From: Candidatus Hodarchaeota archaeon
GTDB taxonomy: Archaea > Asgardarchaeota > Heimdallarchaeia > Hodarchaeales > YT1-039
Reading direction: 5' to 3'
DNA length: 14,345 nucleotides
NCBI GenBank assembly: GCA_016840025.1
Contig: JAEOTF010000047.1
Location: 1 to 14,345, forward strand
Numbering within the stretch: the first letter of the stretch is position 1; every line of letters begins with the position of its first letter. Positions 1-8,798 of this stretch are shown piece after piece. The position numbers and the translations under genes are program-made. The notes beneath the pieces were generated by a model that saw only the letters and a program-made list of their open reading frames with translations, did not search any database and had not been told where the DNA came from.

Positions 1-1024
1 AAAATGCAAGAGCTTCATCTGGATTGAATGCATACTCCCATGCTGTGGCAGGAACGTCCAAAGCATGACGAATTAACAGTTCAATGAGTGTAATACCAAG
101 AAGAATAAGAGTGTGTTTGTATTTAGTGTGTACAAGTTCATGAGCAGCAATTCCCCTAATCTCTTCATCTGTATACTCATTGAGATCTTTACTACGTCCA
201 ATAAAACAGATTCGTTGGTCAAAAAAAGCTCCATAAGCCATAGCATTAAGAATTGGTGCTCGAACAAGCCCGATGTGACGTAATTTCGTACCTCGACCCA
301 ATTTTTGTTGAGCTTCCTCAACTAAAGTGATTACACGAGGATTATCAAGTGTTTCAATTTGTAAAAGGACTCGTAGTAGAGGACCAGAAGCAAAATATAA
401 GAGTGTATTTACTAGAAAAATTGCTACATATCGATACTCCCAATCTAACCGGAGTTGTAGGAGAAGTGCATACGCTACAGCCCAAAGGGCTATATAAACG
501 TAAGCAGGCGATAAAAACCGACTTACAAGAAGATACCGTTTACCGAATAAGAATAAAGAGACAAATAATAATACATAGATAGAAGTACTGTAGCCAAATC
601 CAAAAATTTGGTTTCCTTTAATGGTAAATTGGTCAATTTCAACTCCACTAATGTTATAGGGACCAAAAGTTAGTTCTGAGATTGCTAAAGAGAGGATGTA
701 AGTAAAAAAGACATAACCATACATTATTGTAAAGGATAACATCAATCTAAACCAAATTTCGCCTTCACGTATTTCATACGTCCCAATGATCATCATTATG
801 AATAATGCTACTAAAAACGCTAGAATAACATCAGCAGTGAGTGCAAAAATTCCTAAAAGGAGTGTACCTAGACCCGATAGATCAAGTACCTCGTTATGTG
901 TGTTATAGCGTAAATATTTATACATTTCAAGAAAAAAAAGTAGTGCACAAATTCCTGCTCCAACTCCTGCTAAAATAGTGAGGGGAATGTTATAACCAAG
1001 GAGATCAACGTTGTCAAGAGCCAT
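1..1024 (-). CDS. M48 family (HtpX-like) membrane zinc metalloprotease, 3' end missing
   Basis: Open for 341 codons from ATG at 1024 (minus strand) to the window edge, with no stop. The zinc-binding and catalytic motif HELVH lies at residues 295-299 in the context EEIRGIAAHELVHTKYKH, and an upstream NAMAYG (near residue 255) matches the M48 NAFATG-type motif; both are typical of HtpX/Ste24-related membrane proteases that cleave misfolded or prenylated membrane proteins. The first 220 residues are strongly hydrophobic and contain about six membrane segments (roughly 10-32, 51-82, 92-116, 148-163, 173-192, 200-218), more than the four usual in HtpX, so this is probably a larger divergent M48 member. 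The third zinc ligand (a downstream Glu) falls beyond the edge and cannot be checked. It is transcribed away from the surface-protein genes, so it need not share their regulation. Family call is firm; substrate is unknown. Confidence 0.88.
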   Translation of the reverse strand, partial: MALDNVDLLGYNIPLTILAGVGAGICALLFFLEMYKYLRYNTHNEVLDLSGLGTLLLGIFALTADVILAFLVALFIMMIIGTYEIREGEIWFRLMLSFTIMYGYVFFTYILSLAISELTFGPYNISGVEIDQFTIKGNQIFGFGYSTSIYVLLFVSLFLFGKRYLLVSRFLSPAYVYIALWAVAYALLLQLRLDWEYRYVAIFLVNTLLYFASGPLLRVLLQIETLDNPRVITLVEEAQQKLGRGTKLRHIGLVRAPILNAMAYGAFFDQRICFIGRSKDLNEYTDEEIRGIAAHELVHTKYKHTLILLGITLIELLIRHALDVPATAWEYAFNPDEALAF

Positions 1025-1146
1025 AATAATTCAAAAGAAGCGTTTCTATAGAGGAGTTTCTAACTTTTTTTCTGTGTTATTTTTCTCGAAAATGTTTTTT
1101 GACAAATAAACTATTCCTGTTATATTTATATTTAGGGGCAATAATC
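1025..1146. promoter_or_regulatory. Divergent intergenic region, candidate promoters
   Basis: This 122-bp AT-rich gap separates the minus-strand protease from the plus-strand receptor-like gene and must hold both promoters unless transcription reads in from elsewhere. On the plus strand, AT-rich TATA-like stretches occur at 1104-1110 and 1120-1131, and AGGGGC at 1134-1139 could act as a ribosome binding site for ATG 1147. A T-run lies at 1065-1071. I see no convincing BRE/TATA pair for the protease. Assignments are tentative. Confidence 0.35.
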
Positions 1147-3072
1147 ATGGTAAAAAGGAAGAATGGAGAAAAATATCTAAATCAAGCACTCTTGATGAGG
1201 GCTTTGCTGTTTTTTATAATTATTCTAGTCATCCTTATCTCTTTTGTACCAATAAAATCACCAAACTTAGAAATTAGAGAAACTAATAGAGCTTTTGAAA
1301 TTAGTAAAGAAGAATATTGGAGTTACAATAAAACCGATGTTGATAACTCAATGAGCGTAGCAGCGCCTGAAGAATACAAGAATTATTATGCAGGGGAAGT
1401 AAATCTGACTTTTGCTAATGTTCGTAAAACAAGAGAACTGATACCAGTTGAAAATGAATTTTCTGGTGCAGCACAGAACATTGGAGGGTTTGGTACAACA
1501 GGAATCTTTGCTATGAGTTTTAATCTTACAAAAATTACGAAAATTTTTGGATTTAGACTTCTATTTTATGGAACGAACACTAATATTGATTATACTGTCT
1601 CTTTATACATTTTTAAAGGAAATGAATCAAATGAACTCCTACCTGGGACAATAATGTATAATGAGGACATAGTTATTCCGCAAAGTGATGCATATTTCGG
1701 CTTACATCCAATTGAATTAACAAGGGATGGTATTAGTAGTCCACAAACTCTTCCAGCAGGTACATATTATGTAGGATTAGAACAAATAAGCCCGGCTGAT
1801 GCATCAATTAATCTGGGCTATTATCATGATGAACCCACTTATGAGAATGATCCTAACACAGATAATAACGATGAAGGATGGGCTATGTATTATGATGGGG
1901 CAACATGGGAATTAATTGAAACTCATGGACAATATGCAGGCATTCAACAAATTGATGTAACAATTGATTTTGTGCTCTTGCTTGATGCAGAAGAATACAT
2001 AATCCCTACTTCTTCATTTCTTACTATCAATTCCACGCTTGTTCAAGATTGGGAAAATTATTTGGGGAATCCGATTGAAGGATATGGAGAAATTATCCTA
2101 AATGGACCGATCTATTCGAGCACAGATAATTCATTCTATTTTGATCTATCTACACGATTTAGTATCATATTTGATGTACAAATTGACTTTAGTTTCAGGA
2201 ATGTAGTTATAAAACTTGAATCTATTCCGGAAGACATTCGAGCAAAAGACTCTATCAAAGTAGCTATCGAATGTATGAAATACTCGTCCAATGAAGCTCT
2301 ATCGAATGTACTAATTTCCATATATCGAAATAATACAAAAATTGACACATTATCAACTGATAATTCTGGAAAATTAGAAACAGAACTTTCTTTCCCTGAG
2401 GAAGGAGCTTACTTCATTTCTTTAATTTACGATGGTGATGATATAGGTAACACAAAAGGGCAATTAGACATAGAAGTTATTGTGCGTCCTCCATCAACAC
2501 CATTTTCACCGATAGCGTATATAGCAGTCCTTATTTCAATAATAGTTACTGTCCTTGTAGGAGCTATACTCTGGCGACTATATTTTGGTGATTGGAAAGC
2601 TCCAATGCCCTATCAAATTTATGTGCTTAATGATATGGGACTCTCTATTTTTGATCGGCAGTACAGTAAACAAGAAATCGATGCACAACTTATCTCAGGA
2701 TTTTTGACCGCTATCTCCTCCTTTATGGCTGCAATCACTGTACAAGAAGAAAAAGGGGATCTTGGAAAGAAAGCACAAAATAATTTGAAGAGTGTAGAAA
2801 AAGGGGATCTCACCATGCAATTAGAATGGGGCAAATATACAGCTGTTGCCTGTATGATACCTTTCGAGAGCTATCACATTCGTCGTAAACTTCGTAAATT
2901 TCAAACAAGGTTTGAGAATACTTATAAAGATGATTTAGAGTTCTATACTGGTGATGTAGATGTATTTTCATCTGCAAAACCCGTATTGGACAAATTGATC
3001 CTTGGAAGTGATCAAGAGGAAGATTCGATAACTTCTAAGGACACTAGCTCAAAAGAAGAAGAAGAATCATAA
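1147..3072 (+). CDS. Single-span receptor-like protein with longin-like cytoplasmic domain
   Basis: A 641-residue protein from ATG 1147. An in-frame TTG at 1099 would add 16 residues but has no visible ribosome site, whereas ATG 1147 follows AGGGGC at a suitable distance. Residues 18-35 form a signal/anchor. Residues about 60-270 are beta-rich and resemble jelly-roll surface domains (a stretch with LPAGTYYVGLEQ is typical); residues about 355-450 look like an Ig/carboxypeptidase-regulatory beta sandwich. A second membrane segment spans 456-481. The cytoplasmic part, 489-620, reads as strand-strand-helix-strands-helix: IYVLNDMGLSIFDRQYSK, then helix IDAQLISGFLTAISSFMAA, then LTMQLEWGKYTAVACMIP and a long charged helix. 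That order fits a longin-like fold, a class expanded in Asgard archaea and tied in eukaryotes to small-GTPase regulation; this is inference from pattern, not homology search. The tail is acidic (SKEEEES). It may sense or anchor surface structures and signal inward. Confidence 0.85.
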   Translation: MVKRKNGEKYLNQALLMRALLFFIIILVILISFVPIKSPNLEIRETNRAFEISKEEYWSYNKTDVDNSMSVAAPEEYKNYYAGEVNLTFANVRKTRELIPVENEFSGAAQNIGGFGTTGIFAMSFNLTKITKIFGFRLLFYGTNTNIDYTVSLYIFKGNESNELLPGTIMYNEDIVIPQSDAYFGLHPIELTRDGISSPQTLPAGTYYVGLEQISPADASINLGYYHDEPTYENDPNTDNNDEGWAMYYDGATWELIETHGQYAGIQQIDVTIDFVLLLDAEEYIIPTSSFLTINSTLVQDWENYLGNPIEGYGEIILNGPIYSSTDNSFYFDLSTRFSIIFDVQIDFSFRNVVIKLESIPEDIRAKDSIKVAIECMKYSSNEALSNVLISIYRNNTKIDTLSTDNSGKLETELSFPEEGAYFISLIYDGDDIGNTKGQLDIEVIVRPPSTPFSPIAYIAVLISIIVTVLVGAILWRLYFGDWKAPMPYQIYVLNDMGLSIFDRQYSKQEIDAQLISGFLTAISSFMAAITVQEEKGDLGKKAQNNLKSVEKGDLTMQLEWGKYTAVACMIPFESYHIRRKLRKFQTRFENTYKDDLEFYTGDVDVFSSAKPVLDKLILGSDQEEDSITSKDTSSKEEEES

Positions 3073-3085
3073 TAGACTTTGTTAG

Positions 3086-3140
3086 GATCTAACTTAGTTT
3101 GATACAAGATGGTTTAGAGATCTAACTTAGTTTGATACAA
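3086..3140. repeat. Two identical 22-bp direct repeats, 33-bp period
   Basis: Copies at 3086-3107 and 3119-3140 are identical over 22 bp and share the core CTAACTTAGTTTGATACAA. The repeat spacing is 33 bp, about three helical turns, which would put two bound proteins on nearly the same DNA face. Each copy holds a near-palindrome AACTTAGTT. The second copy ends directly against an AT-rich TATA-like element (3141-3150). The arrangement suits a regulator-binding site for the downstream surface-protein genes. Two copies are too few for a CRISPR. Function is inferred from position only. Confidence 0.6.
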
Positions 3141-3198
3141 TTTAATTGTAAATGTTTTTTTTGAACAATAGTTCTTTTCTTTTTGAGGGTTAAGGACG
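3141..3198 (+). promoter_or_regulatory. Candidate operon promoter, leader and TTG-deciding ribosome site
   Basis: TTTAATTGTA at 3141-3150 is TATA-like and would place a start of transcription near 3170, about 27 bases before the TTG at 3199. GAGGGT at 3185-3190 is an acceptable Shine-Dalgarno site with an 8-base spacer to that TTG. A run of eight T at 3155-3162 could alternatively terminate the preceding gene, since archaeal terminators are often simple T-runs. Both readings are weak on sequence alone. Confidence 0.35.
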
Positions 3199-6100
3199 TT
3201 GTCAAGGAATCCCACAAATCCAAGTAAGTTGATTAGGTTCATTATAATCATTCTTCTGATATCCATTATGCTACTAGCTTCTACTATAATTATGAATTAT
3301 ACTAAAGCAGGAATAATGCAAGATAGAATTGATATTATGTTTGCAGATCCACCTGACATCCCTGCGGATGGTATTTCTAGGACAGTTATTTTTACAAGAG
3401 TGATTTATGAAAATAGAACTGGTGCTGACAATATCACGGTCTATTTCACGTTACTTGATGGGGATATGGGAGGAGAATTTTTATCAGACATTGCTGTCAC
3501 TAATGCGACAGGTTGGGCAATTACCGAGTTAATTGCGAGTGTAAATCCTGGTCCTCAAACAATTAATGCGACTGCGGAAGGATTTGGATGGAAAACAGTA
3601 GAAGTCTTTTTCTTTGACACATTAGTATTCGAATTATGGGCGAGTCCACCGAGTATTCCTGCTGATGGAAATTCAATAACAACAATAATCACCACCTTAG
3701 CGAATTTTTGGGGACCAATTGATGATGTAACAGTGGATCTAAAAACAAATAATGGTGTATTTCTGCCAGATGAGAGAGAAACAATATCAGTTACAACCAA
3801 TCAAGATGGTGTAGCCTTTGCGGAATTAAAATCGAATGAAGTGGCAGGTCAAGCCATTGTTAATGCAACTTTTGGACCCCATATACGCGAAACTATTGTC
3901 ACTTTCTTTCCTTTGCCAGAATATATCAAACTAAAACCTTTTCCGGATCCTACAGAAACAGAAATCCCAGCAAACCCTGATTTTGTATTAATGCTGGAAG
4001 CACAGGTTAATGATACAGAAAAAAAACCTATTCCTGGAGTGTTTGTAGATATTTGGAGTGAAAGAGGGTGGATAGAGGAGATAAATTTCATGACCGATGA
4101 TTTTGGCATTGCAAGAGCAGTTTTACACTCATCTTTCGAGGTAGGGATGTGTATTGTTCATGCGGAAACGTTTAATGGCAAACATGATGCTTTAAACATC
4201 GTATTTTTTGGTATGGCAAGGGAGATAGCGATCAAGTTTTCACAACCTAATCCAGCAGATCCATCCCAAGGAATTGTTAATTATGATTCTTCTAGAGGAC
4301 CCACAGGAATTGAAATTAAAGCTTTACTCTTTGATGATGCGGGACATCGTGTTTTTCAACCTGGTCAAATGGTTAGACTAAATACAACACAACCAGTATT
4401 GTTTAATGGGACACATTTAGTGAAAAAGGTTAACGGATTTAGTGATGAGGAAGGAGTGGTTCATTTTTTCGCGAATTTTTCACAGATGAGTGAGCCTGGA
4501 AGTCTCTTAATCTCAGCTTCACTATATGTGAATAAAACGACTTTTTGGAAGCACTTCTACATCATCTATAAACAAAGTGATACAATTCCTAGTGTTATTC
4601 GTTTTTCAACTAATGAACCTGTTCATAGATTAGGTGGGTTGACAGAAATTTTTGCGGAAGTTCTTGATGATACGTATATTCTTTCAACACATCGTGATGA
4701 TTCAGTAGTGAAATTCAATTCAAATTTTAATAGCACCTTAACAACAAATTACCCAGGAAGAGTTGGTGATCCAGCCATTTATTCAACGTTTTATTCTCCA
4801 AATGTAGAGCTAATTCCTCCTGATCCCTGGTTTTTCGAAGTAGTAAACGCAACATACACTGACAGTTTTGCTGGTGTGTTTGGAGAGTTTATCTTTGAAA
4901 TAGTAGATTTTGAACGCGCGCATCCATTTGAAGATCTTGCAAGAGTTGAAGGAGAACCTGCAGCAGGAGGAAGTATAGCAGATGCAGATATAGAAGGAGT
5001 TACAGTTAGTAACCATGGAGAATTAACCACTGTTATAGGTGAAATTGAAACAGTGATTCCTGAAATGCCATTCTATTGGAATCGAACTGAAAATTTTAAT
5101 TTTTGGGCTCGTCCAATTCCTCCACCTGGGCTCTATGTTAATATCACACACAAGTTATATGTTCATTGTATTGAAGGAGAAATTGAGGTTATTTATGATA
5201 AACCCTATAATATTCCTGGAAATATCGCAATTAATTTCTTTGGGCACTGGAAAATTCTAACACTTGATGGACGATATGCGCGGGGTCCTGGACCTGTTCA
5301 TATCAATGGTGTTGGAACAATTAGCAATGACACAATTGATGGAAAATTAGTTGTCCATATTGGCAATGGGACTGTTAATATTATTAATGAAGCAGTTCAT
5401 GACATCGATCCAGATAATTTCAGAGATGAAGAAGTCCAAGAAGCCATAATCCTAGGACAAACCGATAATTTCATGCACCATAATGAATCTCATCAACTTT
5501 TACAGTGGGGTAATTTTTCAGGAAATATCGTCAATTATCATGTATATGTTGGTTCAGACATCACACAAATCGATTGGGAGAATCCTAATGCAACTATTGA
5601 TCCAGATTTACATTATTTATTAACAGAGTATCCCGAGATTCAACCACCTGAAACAGGAATAGATGACAAATATACCGGACAATTCTTCGTGATTTCTGCA
5701 ATTGATGCTGAAGGTAATAATTATACTACTATTGAAGAGTCATTTCTAAATGGATCGGATCAACAGGGTAGACGCTCCCCTTCAAGCGGTGGTGGAGCAG
5801 TTCCTGTAACTATCACAGGCTCCTTGGGTCGTACACTCAAAGCAGGCCAGTGGAATGTAATTTCAATTCCATTTGAAACTGAACATAATGCATCTTCATT
5901 AGCTGAAGAGATAGGATTCACTGTTAAATATGTTGTCCAACGTGATCCAAATATCCAAACATTTGAAACATTTCGAGTAGGATTTGATAGTCCTGCGGAT
6001 GCATTTCCGATTAACTATACAGAGGCATACTATATTTGGGTAACTGCAGATACGAATATTACTTGGTCTGGAAGTATTGATTATAATTTTTATCCTTCTG

Positions 6101-6390
6101 CGAACGAGTATCAATTACTAGATGATATATATGTCAATTTAAAGCCAACAGATTGGACACTAATCTCCTATCCTAGTTTTATACAAGCATCAATCACTAT
6201 TGCGTTTAATTCAACCCGTCTTCCTGCAGGTACTATTGTACAAATTGCTATTATGGACAATAGTGAGATTTTTAATTATCATATTAATGATGATAATTTC
6301 CCAATGGTTGAAAACTTTGAAGTAGTTGGGGGAGAAGGATACTTTGTGTGGACATCAGAAACAACAGATATCCTCTGGAATCCACGATAA
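3199..6390 (+). CDS. Large secreted/anchored surface protein with invasin-type Ig domains
   Basis: A 1063-residue protein with a TTG start: no ATG precedes the hydrophobic signal-anchor (residues 11-31) and GAGGGT sits 8 bases upstream of the TTG. Four Ig-like domains follow at about 43-135, 142-233, 241-338 and 340-463. The first two begin with the hallmark PP-x-IPADG and carry TN-x-x-GWA/GVA turns, as in bacterial Ig-like domain group 1 of invasin/intimin. Residues about 470-870 are beta-rich but unrecognised, ending in a flexible linker RRSPSSGGGA. Two related C-terminal domains follow, about 880-970 and 981-1063: each opens with a W-x-x-IS-x-P motif (QWNVISIP, DWTLISYP) and closes with aromatic Y-[FY]-[IV]-W before T-x-I-x-W, resembling repeats I know from archaeal surface proteins. 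There is no C-terminal membrane segment, unlike its downstream neighbours, so it is either held by its N-terminal segment or released. Many N-x-S/T sequons suggest glycosylation. Likely structural or adhesive. Confidence 0.88.
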   Translation: MSRNPTNPSKLIRFIIIILLISIMLLASTIIMNYTKAGIMQDRIDIMFADPPDIPADGISRTVIFTRVIYENRTGADNITVYFTLLDGDMGGEFLSDIAVTNATGWAITELIASVNPGPQTINATAEGFGWKTVEVFFFDTLVFELWASPPSIPADGNSITTIITTLANFWGPIDDVTVDLKTNNGVFLPDERETISVTTNQDGVAFAELKSNEVAGQAIVNATFGPHIRETIVTFFPLPEYIKLKPFPDPTETEIPANPDFVLMLEAQVNDTEKKPIPGVFVDIWSERGWIEEINFMTDDFGIARAVLHSSFEVGMCIVHAETFNGKHDALNIVFFGMAREIAIKFSQPNPADPSQGIVNYDSSRGPTGIEIKALLFDDAGHRVFQPGQMVRLNTTQPVLFNGTHLVKKVNGFSDEEGVVHFFANFSQMSEPGSLLISASLYVNKTTFWKHFYIIYKQSDTIPSVIRFSTNEPVHRLGGLTEIFAEVLDDTYILSTHRDDSVVKFNSNFNSTLTTNYPGRVGDPAIYSTFYSPNVELIPPDPWFFEVVNATYTDSFAGVFGEFIFEIVDFERAHPFEDLARVEGEPAAGGSIADADIEGVTVSNHGELTTVIGEIETVIPEMPFYWNRTENFNFWARPIPPPGLYVNITHKLYVHCIEGEIEVIYDKPYNIPGNIAINFFGHWKILTLDGRYARGPGPVHINGVGTISNDTIDGKLVVHIGNGTVNIINEAVHDIDPDNFRDEEVQEAIILGQTDNFMHHNESHQLLQWGNFSGNIVNYHVYVGSDITQIDWENPNATIDPDLHYLLTEYPEIQPPETGIDDKYTGQFFVISAIDAEGNNYTTIEESFLNGSDQQGRRSPSSGGGAVPVTITGSLGRTLKAGQWNVISIPFETEHNASSLAEEIGFTVKYVVQRDPNIQTFETFRVGFDSPADAFPINYTEAYYIWVTADTNITWSGSIDYNFYPSANEYQLLDDIYVNLKPTDWTLISYPSFIQASITIAFNSTRLPAGTIVQIAIMDNSEIFNYHINDDNFPMVENFEVVGGEGYFVWTSETTDILWNPR

Positions 6391-6395
6391 GTAGG

Positions 6396-8798
6396 ATGGT
6401 GTTGGGTTTAATCGCTCCGCTAACAGTAAGTCTTCAAAAAAGCTGTTCAACCCAACTTAAATTACTATTTTTTATATCGATGATACTTTTATTAGCTACG
6501 ATCCCATTTTCTACTAATTCTGAGTCAGATTTCATATTTTCACAATTTGAGAATGTCAAAACAAAAAAGGAAACTTTATCAAAGACACCAGAAAGAGAAA
6601 TAAGGGCTAATCCGTTCATCGTAAGTGGTTTTGTATTTCTGGAAAGTGGTGCAAATGCTAATATAGGTGTTAACATAACTGGACATATTTTAGAATCAGG
6701 AGAAATACAAACAACAACTACACAAGAGAAAGTGGGAGGATTAATCGGATATTTAATATCATTTGGTTATTCATTGGATTGGAATGCTGGAGATACTTTA
6801 GTTCTTAACGCAACTGATTATTCACCTAGTCTAGGATCCTATCATGGTACTGAGACTGTTACAATACCTGAAGACGCAATTGAGCTTATAGTTAATATTA
6901 CAGTATTTTGGGACAGTAAACCTACTATTTCCAGTCCTTTGACCATTAATACGACTAAAGTATTTGAAAATGATTCGGTATCTTTTGAAATAGGAGTTTA
7001 TGACGATAAATATATTACAGAGGTTCAAATTTTAATTAATAACTCTGAATATAATATGAATTTAAAAACTGGGAATTTAGTGAGTGGAACGTGGGAATAT
7101 ATTTACAGGTTTTCAATATCAGGTGCATATCTTATTTCAGCACTGATTTTTGATTCATTACAAATAAAATCATCGAATCAAATTACTCTAAAAGTACACA
7201 AGGATAGTGCTCCTCTACTTGTTTTATCCGCAAACAATACTCAGCCTGCGCTTAATGAATGTGTTAGGTTTTCCATTCGTGTATATGAAGATCGGTTTCT
7301 CAAAAATATTACATTATATATCGGTACAGAGACAATGATTCCCGTGTTGGATTCTGGTGATGCATTAAATGGAACTTATATCCATGATTGGACATTCAAC
7401 AGTTCGGGTATTTTTTATTGTTATGTTGTTGCATATGATTTACTTACATGGGCAGAAAGCAATCAAATTACCATTGCGTCAAACACTACCGTAGTTCCAC
7501 CTGAAGTACTCAATGTAGAGGCGAATACAACTATTCTGGAAGTAAATGAAGCAGTTCAATTTTCTGCTGAGGTTAGTGATAACAAAAATGTTGTTAATGT
7601 ATTTTTAGTCAGTAACGTACATAACTTTAGCATGATTCTGGTAATTGGAAATGTTACAGAAGGAACATGGCGATATAATTGGACTACAATACTACCTGGA
7701 ATATATTATTTCAGAGTTTATGCAGTGGATAATGATGGCATCTTAAGTGGGAATTCTTCGCATATTATTATTGAAGTTCTACCACCGGACCAATTAGCAG
7801 AGATTCTTGGAATTACCCCATCAGACCAACTAATTATTGTCAAAAAAGACACTGAAGTCGAATTTTCAATATGGTTAAGGGACGATAGAGGGATCTCATT
7901 AGTTTATCTATATGTAGAAGACTTACCACTTAGACTCAACTACTATTCTGGAGGTATTACAAATGGGAGTTGGACTATTAAACGTTATTTCGATATAATA
8001 GGGCAATTTGACATTTATTTTGAAATATGGGATTCAGGAAACCAGAACATAACAAGTAATTTACAAACAATAATTGTAGACGATAAACCGCATCTTTTTA
8101 CCCTCCAGACAAATGTTACGTCTGTTACACAATTACAAGGTGTATATTTCCAAATTATTGCAATAGACGATTTTAACGTAACCTTAGTTAATTTATTCAT
8201 TAATGAACAAAAATTTTCCCTAGACAAAGTCTCAGGAAATACCACCTACTCTTTATGGGGAAAATCGGTTGCATTACAAGAAGATGGAATAGTTCTTGCT
8301 TATGCGATAGCTTATGACAATAATTCGCAGAGTACTAATTCTGAACAAATAAGTTTGACGGTTTTTCCAGATAAACGACCAGAACTTGGTGTTTTGCGAT
8401 CATCTGGAAATAGAATTGAAACAAATCAGGAAGTAGTATTTACAATCACTGCTTATGATGATATTAAGGTGCAAGACGTCCATATTTTCATTGAAGGGCA
8501 GACTTACTCCATGAATGAAATACAGGGCAACAATACTGTAAGTACTTGGACCTATAGAATAAAATTCGTGGAACCTGGAGAATATGTAATCACAGCTTCT
8601 GCACATGACAATCTAAGCCAAGCCAGCGATCAGTCGAATACAATTATACTATTTGTAAGTCCTGCGGAATTAACTTCATCACAAACACAAACAACAACTA
8701 ACACACAGTCTAAGAACTCTCCAATAGGATTTGAGGTAATTCTAACTGTGGGTATAGTATTATTCTATATTAAGAAAAAACAAGGAGGAGAGTCCTAA
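6396..8798 (+). CDS. Surface protein with six Ig/cadherin-like repeats and C-terminal anchor
   Basis: An 800-residue protein from ATG 6396, five bases after the preceding stop; an in-frame GTG at 6348 would overlap the upstream gene and place the signal segment unusually deep, so ATG is preferred. Residues 21-38 are the signal/anchor. A small beta-sandwich (76-170, opening VSGFVF) resembles carboxypeptidase-regulatory-type modules also seen in the next two genes. Six repeats begin at residues 174, 271, 366, 466, 564 and 660, each 95-100 residues long; shared features are a Val/Phe strand followed by Y-[DE]-D, a GN-x-x-x-x-[ST]W centre, a P/SG-x-Y turn and A-x-D before the last strand. A Gln/Thr/Ser stalk (758-775) leads to SPIGF, a membrane segment (about 780-792) and a KKK tail, a layout like archaeal PGF-type sorting signals but with an extra Ile. 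Probably an extended rod standing on the cell membrane. The ribosome site of the next gene lies within its last codons. Confidence 0.9.
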   Translation: MVLGLIAPLTVSLQKSCSTQLKLLFFISMILLLATIPFSTNSESDFIFSQFENVKTKKETLSKTPEREIRANPFIVSGFVFLESGANANIGVNITGHILESGEIQTTTTQEKVGGLIGYLISFGYSLDWNAGDTLVLNATDYSPSLGSYHGTETVTIPEDAIELIVNITVFWDSKPTISSPLTINTTKVFENDSVSFEIGVYDDKYITEVQILINNSEYNMNLKTGNLVSGTWEYIYRFSISGAYLISALIFDSLQIKSSNQITLKVHKDSAPLLVLSANNTQPALNECVRFSIRVYEDRFLKNITLYIGTETMIPVLDSGDALNGTYIHDWTFNSSGIFYCYVVAYDLLTWAESNQITIASNTTVVPPEVLNVEANTTILEVNEAVQFSAEVSDNKNVVNVFLVSNVHNFSMILVIGNVTEGTWRYNWTTILPGIYYFRVYAVDNDGILSGNSSHIIIEVLPPDQLAEILGITPSDQLIIVKKDTEVEFSIWLRDDRGISLVYLYVEDLPLRLNYYSGGITNGSWTIKRYFDIIGQFDIYFEIWDSGNQNITSNLQTIIVDDKPHLFTLQTNVTSVTQLQGVYFQIIAIDDFNVTLVNLFINEQKFSLDKVSGNTTYSLWGKSVALQEDGIVLAYAIAYDNNSQSTNSEQISLTVFPDKRPELGVLRSSGNRIETNQEVVFTITAYDDIKVQDVHIFIEGQTYSMNEIQGNNTVSTWTYRIKFVEPGEYVITASAHDNLSQASDQSNTIILFVSPAELTSSQTQTTTNTQSKNSPIGFEVILTVGIVLFYIKKKQGGES
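6915..8663 (+). repeat. Six tandem Ig-like repeats encoded in the rod protein
   Basis: Protein-level repeats of 97, 95, 100, 98, 96 and about 97 residues. Sequence between copies is diverged at the DNA level, so the array is old rather than a recent duplication. Conserved positions are the acidic pair after the second strand, a central W and the penultimate A-x-D, consistent with one Ig/cadherin-like sandwich each. Confidence 0.75.
8784..8790 (+). promoter_or_regulatory. Strong ribosome binding site deciding a TTG start
   Basis: GGAGGAG within AAGGAGGAG, 8 bases before TTG 8799 and inside the last codons of the upstream gene. It is the best Shine-Dalgarno match in the window and fixes the start of the next gene at a TTG that directly abuts the upstream TAA stop. 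Confidence 0.8.

Noticed and set aside
73..321. Minus-strand open frame of 82 codons
   Set aside because: Out of frame with, and overlapping, the protease active-site region; translation is low-complexity and resembles nothing.
349..582. Plus-strand open frame of 77 codons
   Set aside because: Lies wholly inside the minus-strand M48 protease frame, which has a clear HELVH motif and continuous hydrophobic segments; no ribosome site or recognisable protein.
1059..1066. Third partial copy of the 22-bp repeat upstream of the receptor gene
   Set aside because: Only eight bases (TCTAACTT) match, which is expected by chance in AT-rich DNA.
1099..1146. TTG start for the longin-like receptor gene
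   Set aside because: No ribosome site precedes it and the region looks like promoter; ATG 1147 has a suitable upstream AGGGGC.
3086..3140. Start of a CRISPR array
   Set aside because: Only two copies with an 11-bp gap between them, far shorter than any spacer, and no cas genes nearby.
6348..6395. Upstream GTG start for the six-repeat protein
   Set aside because: Would overlap the end of the preceding gene by 43 bases and add a polar stretch before the signal segment; ATG 6396 fits better.
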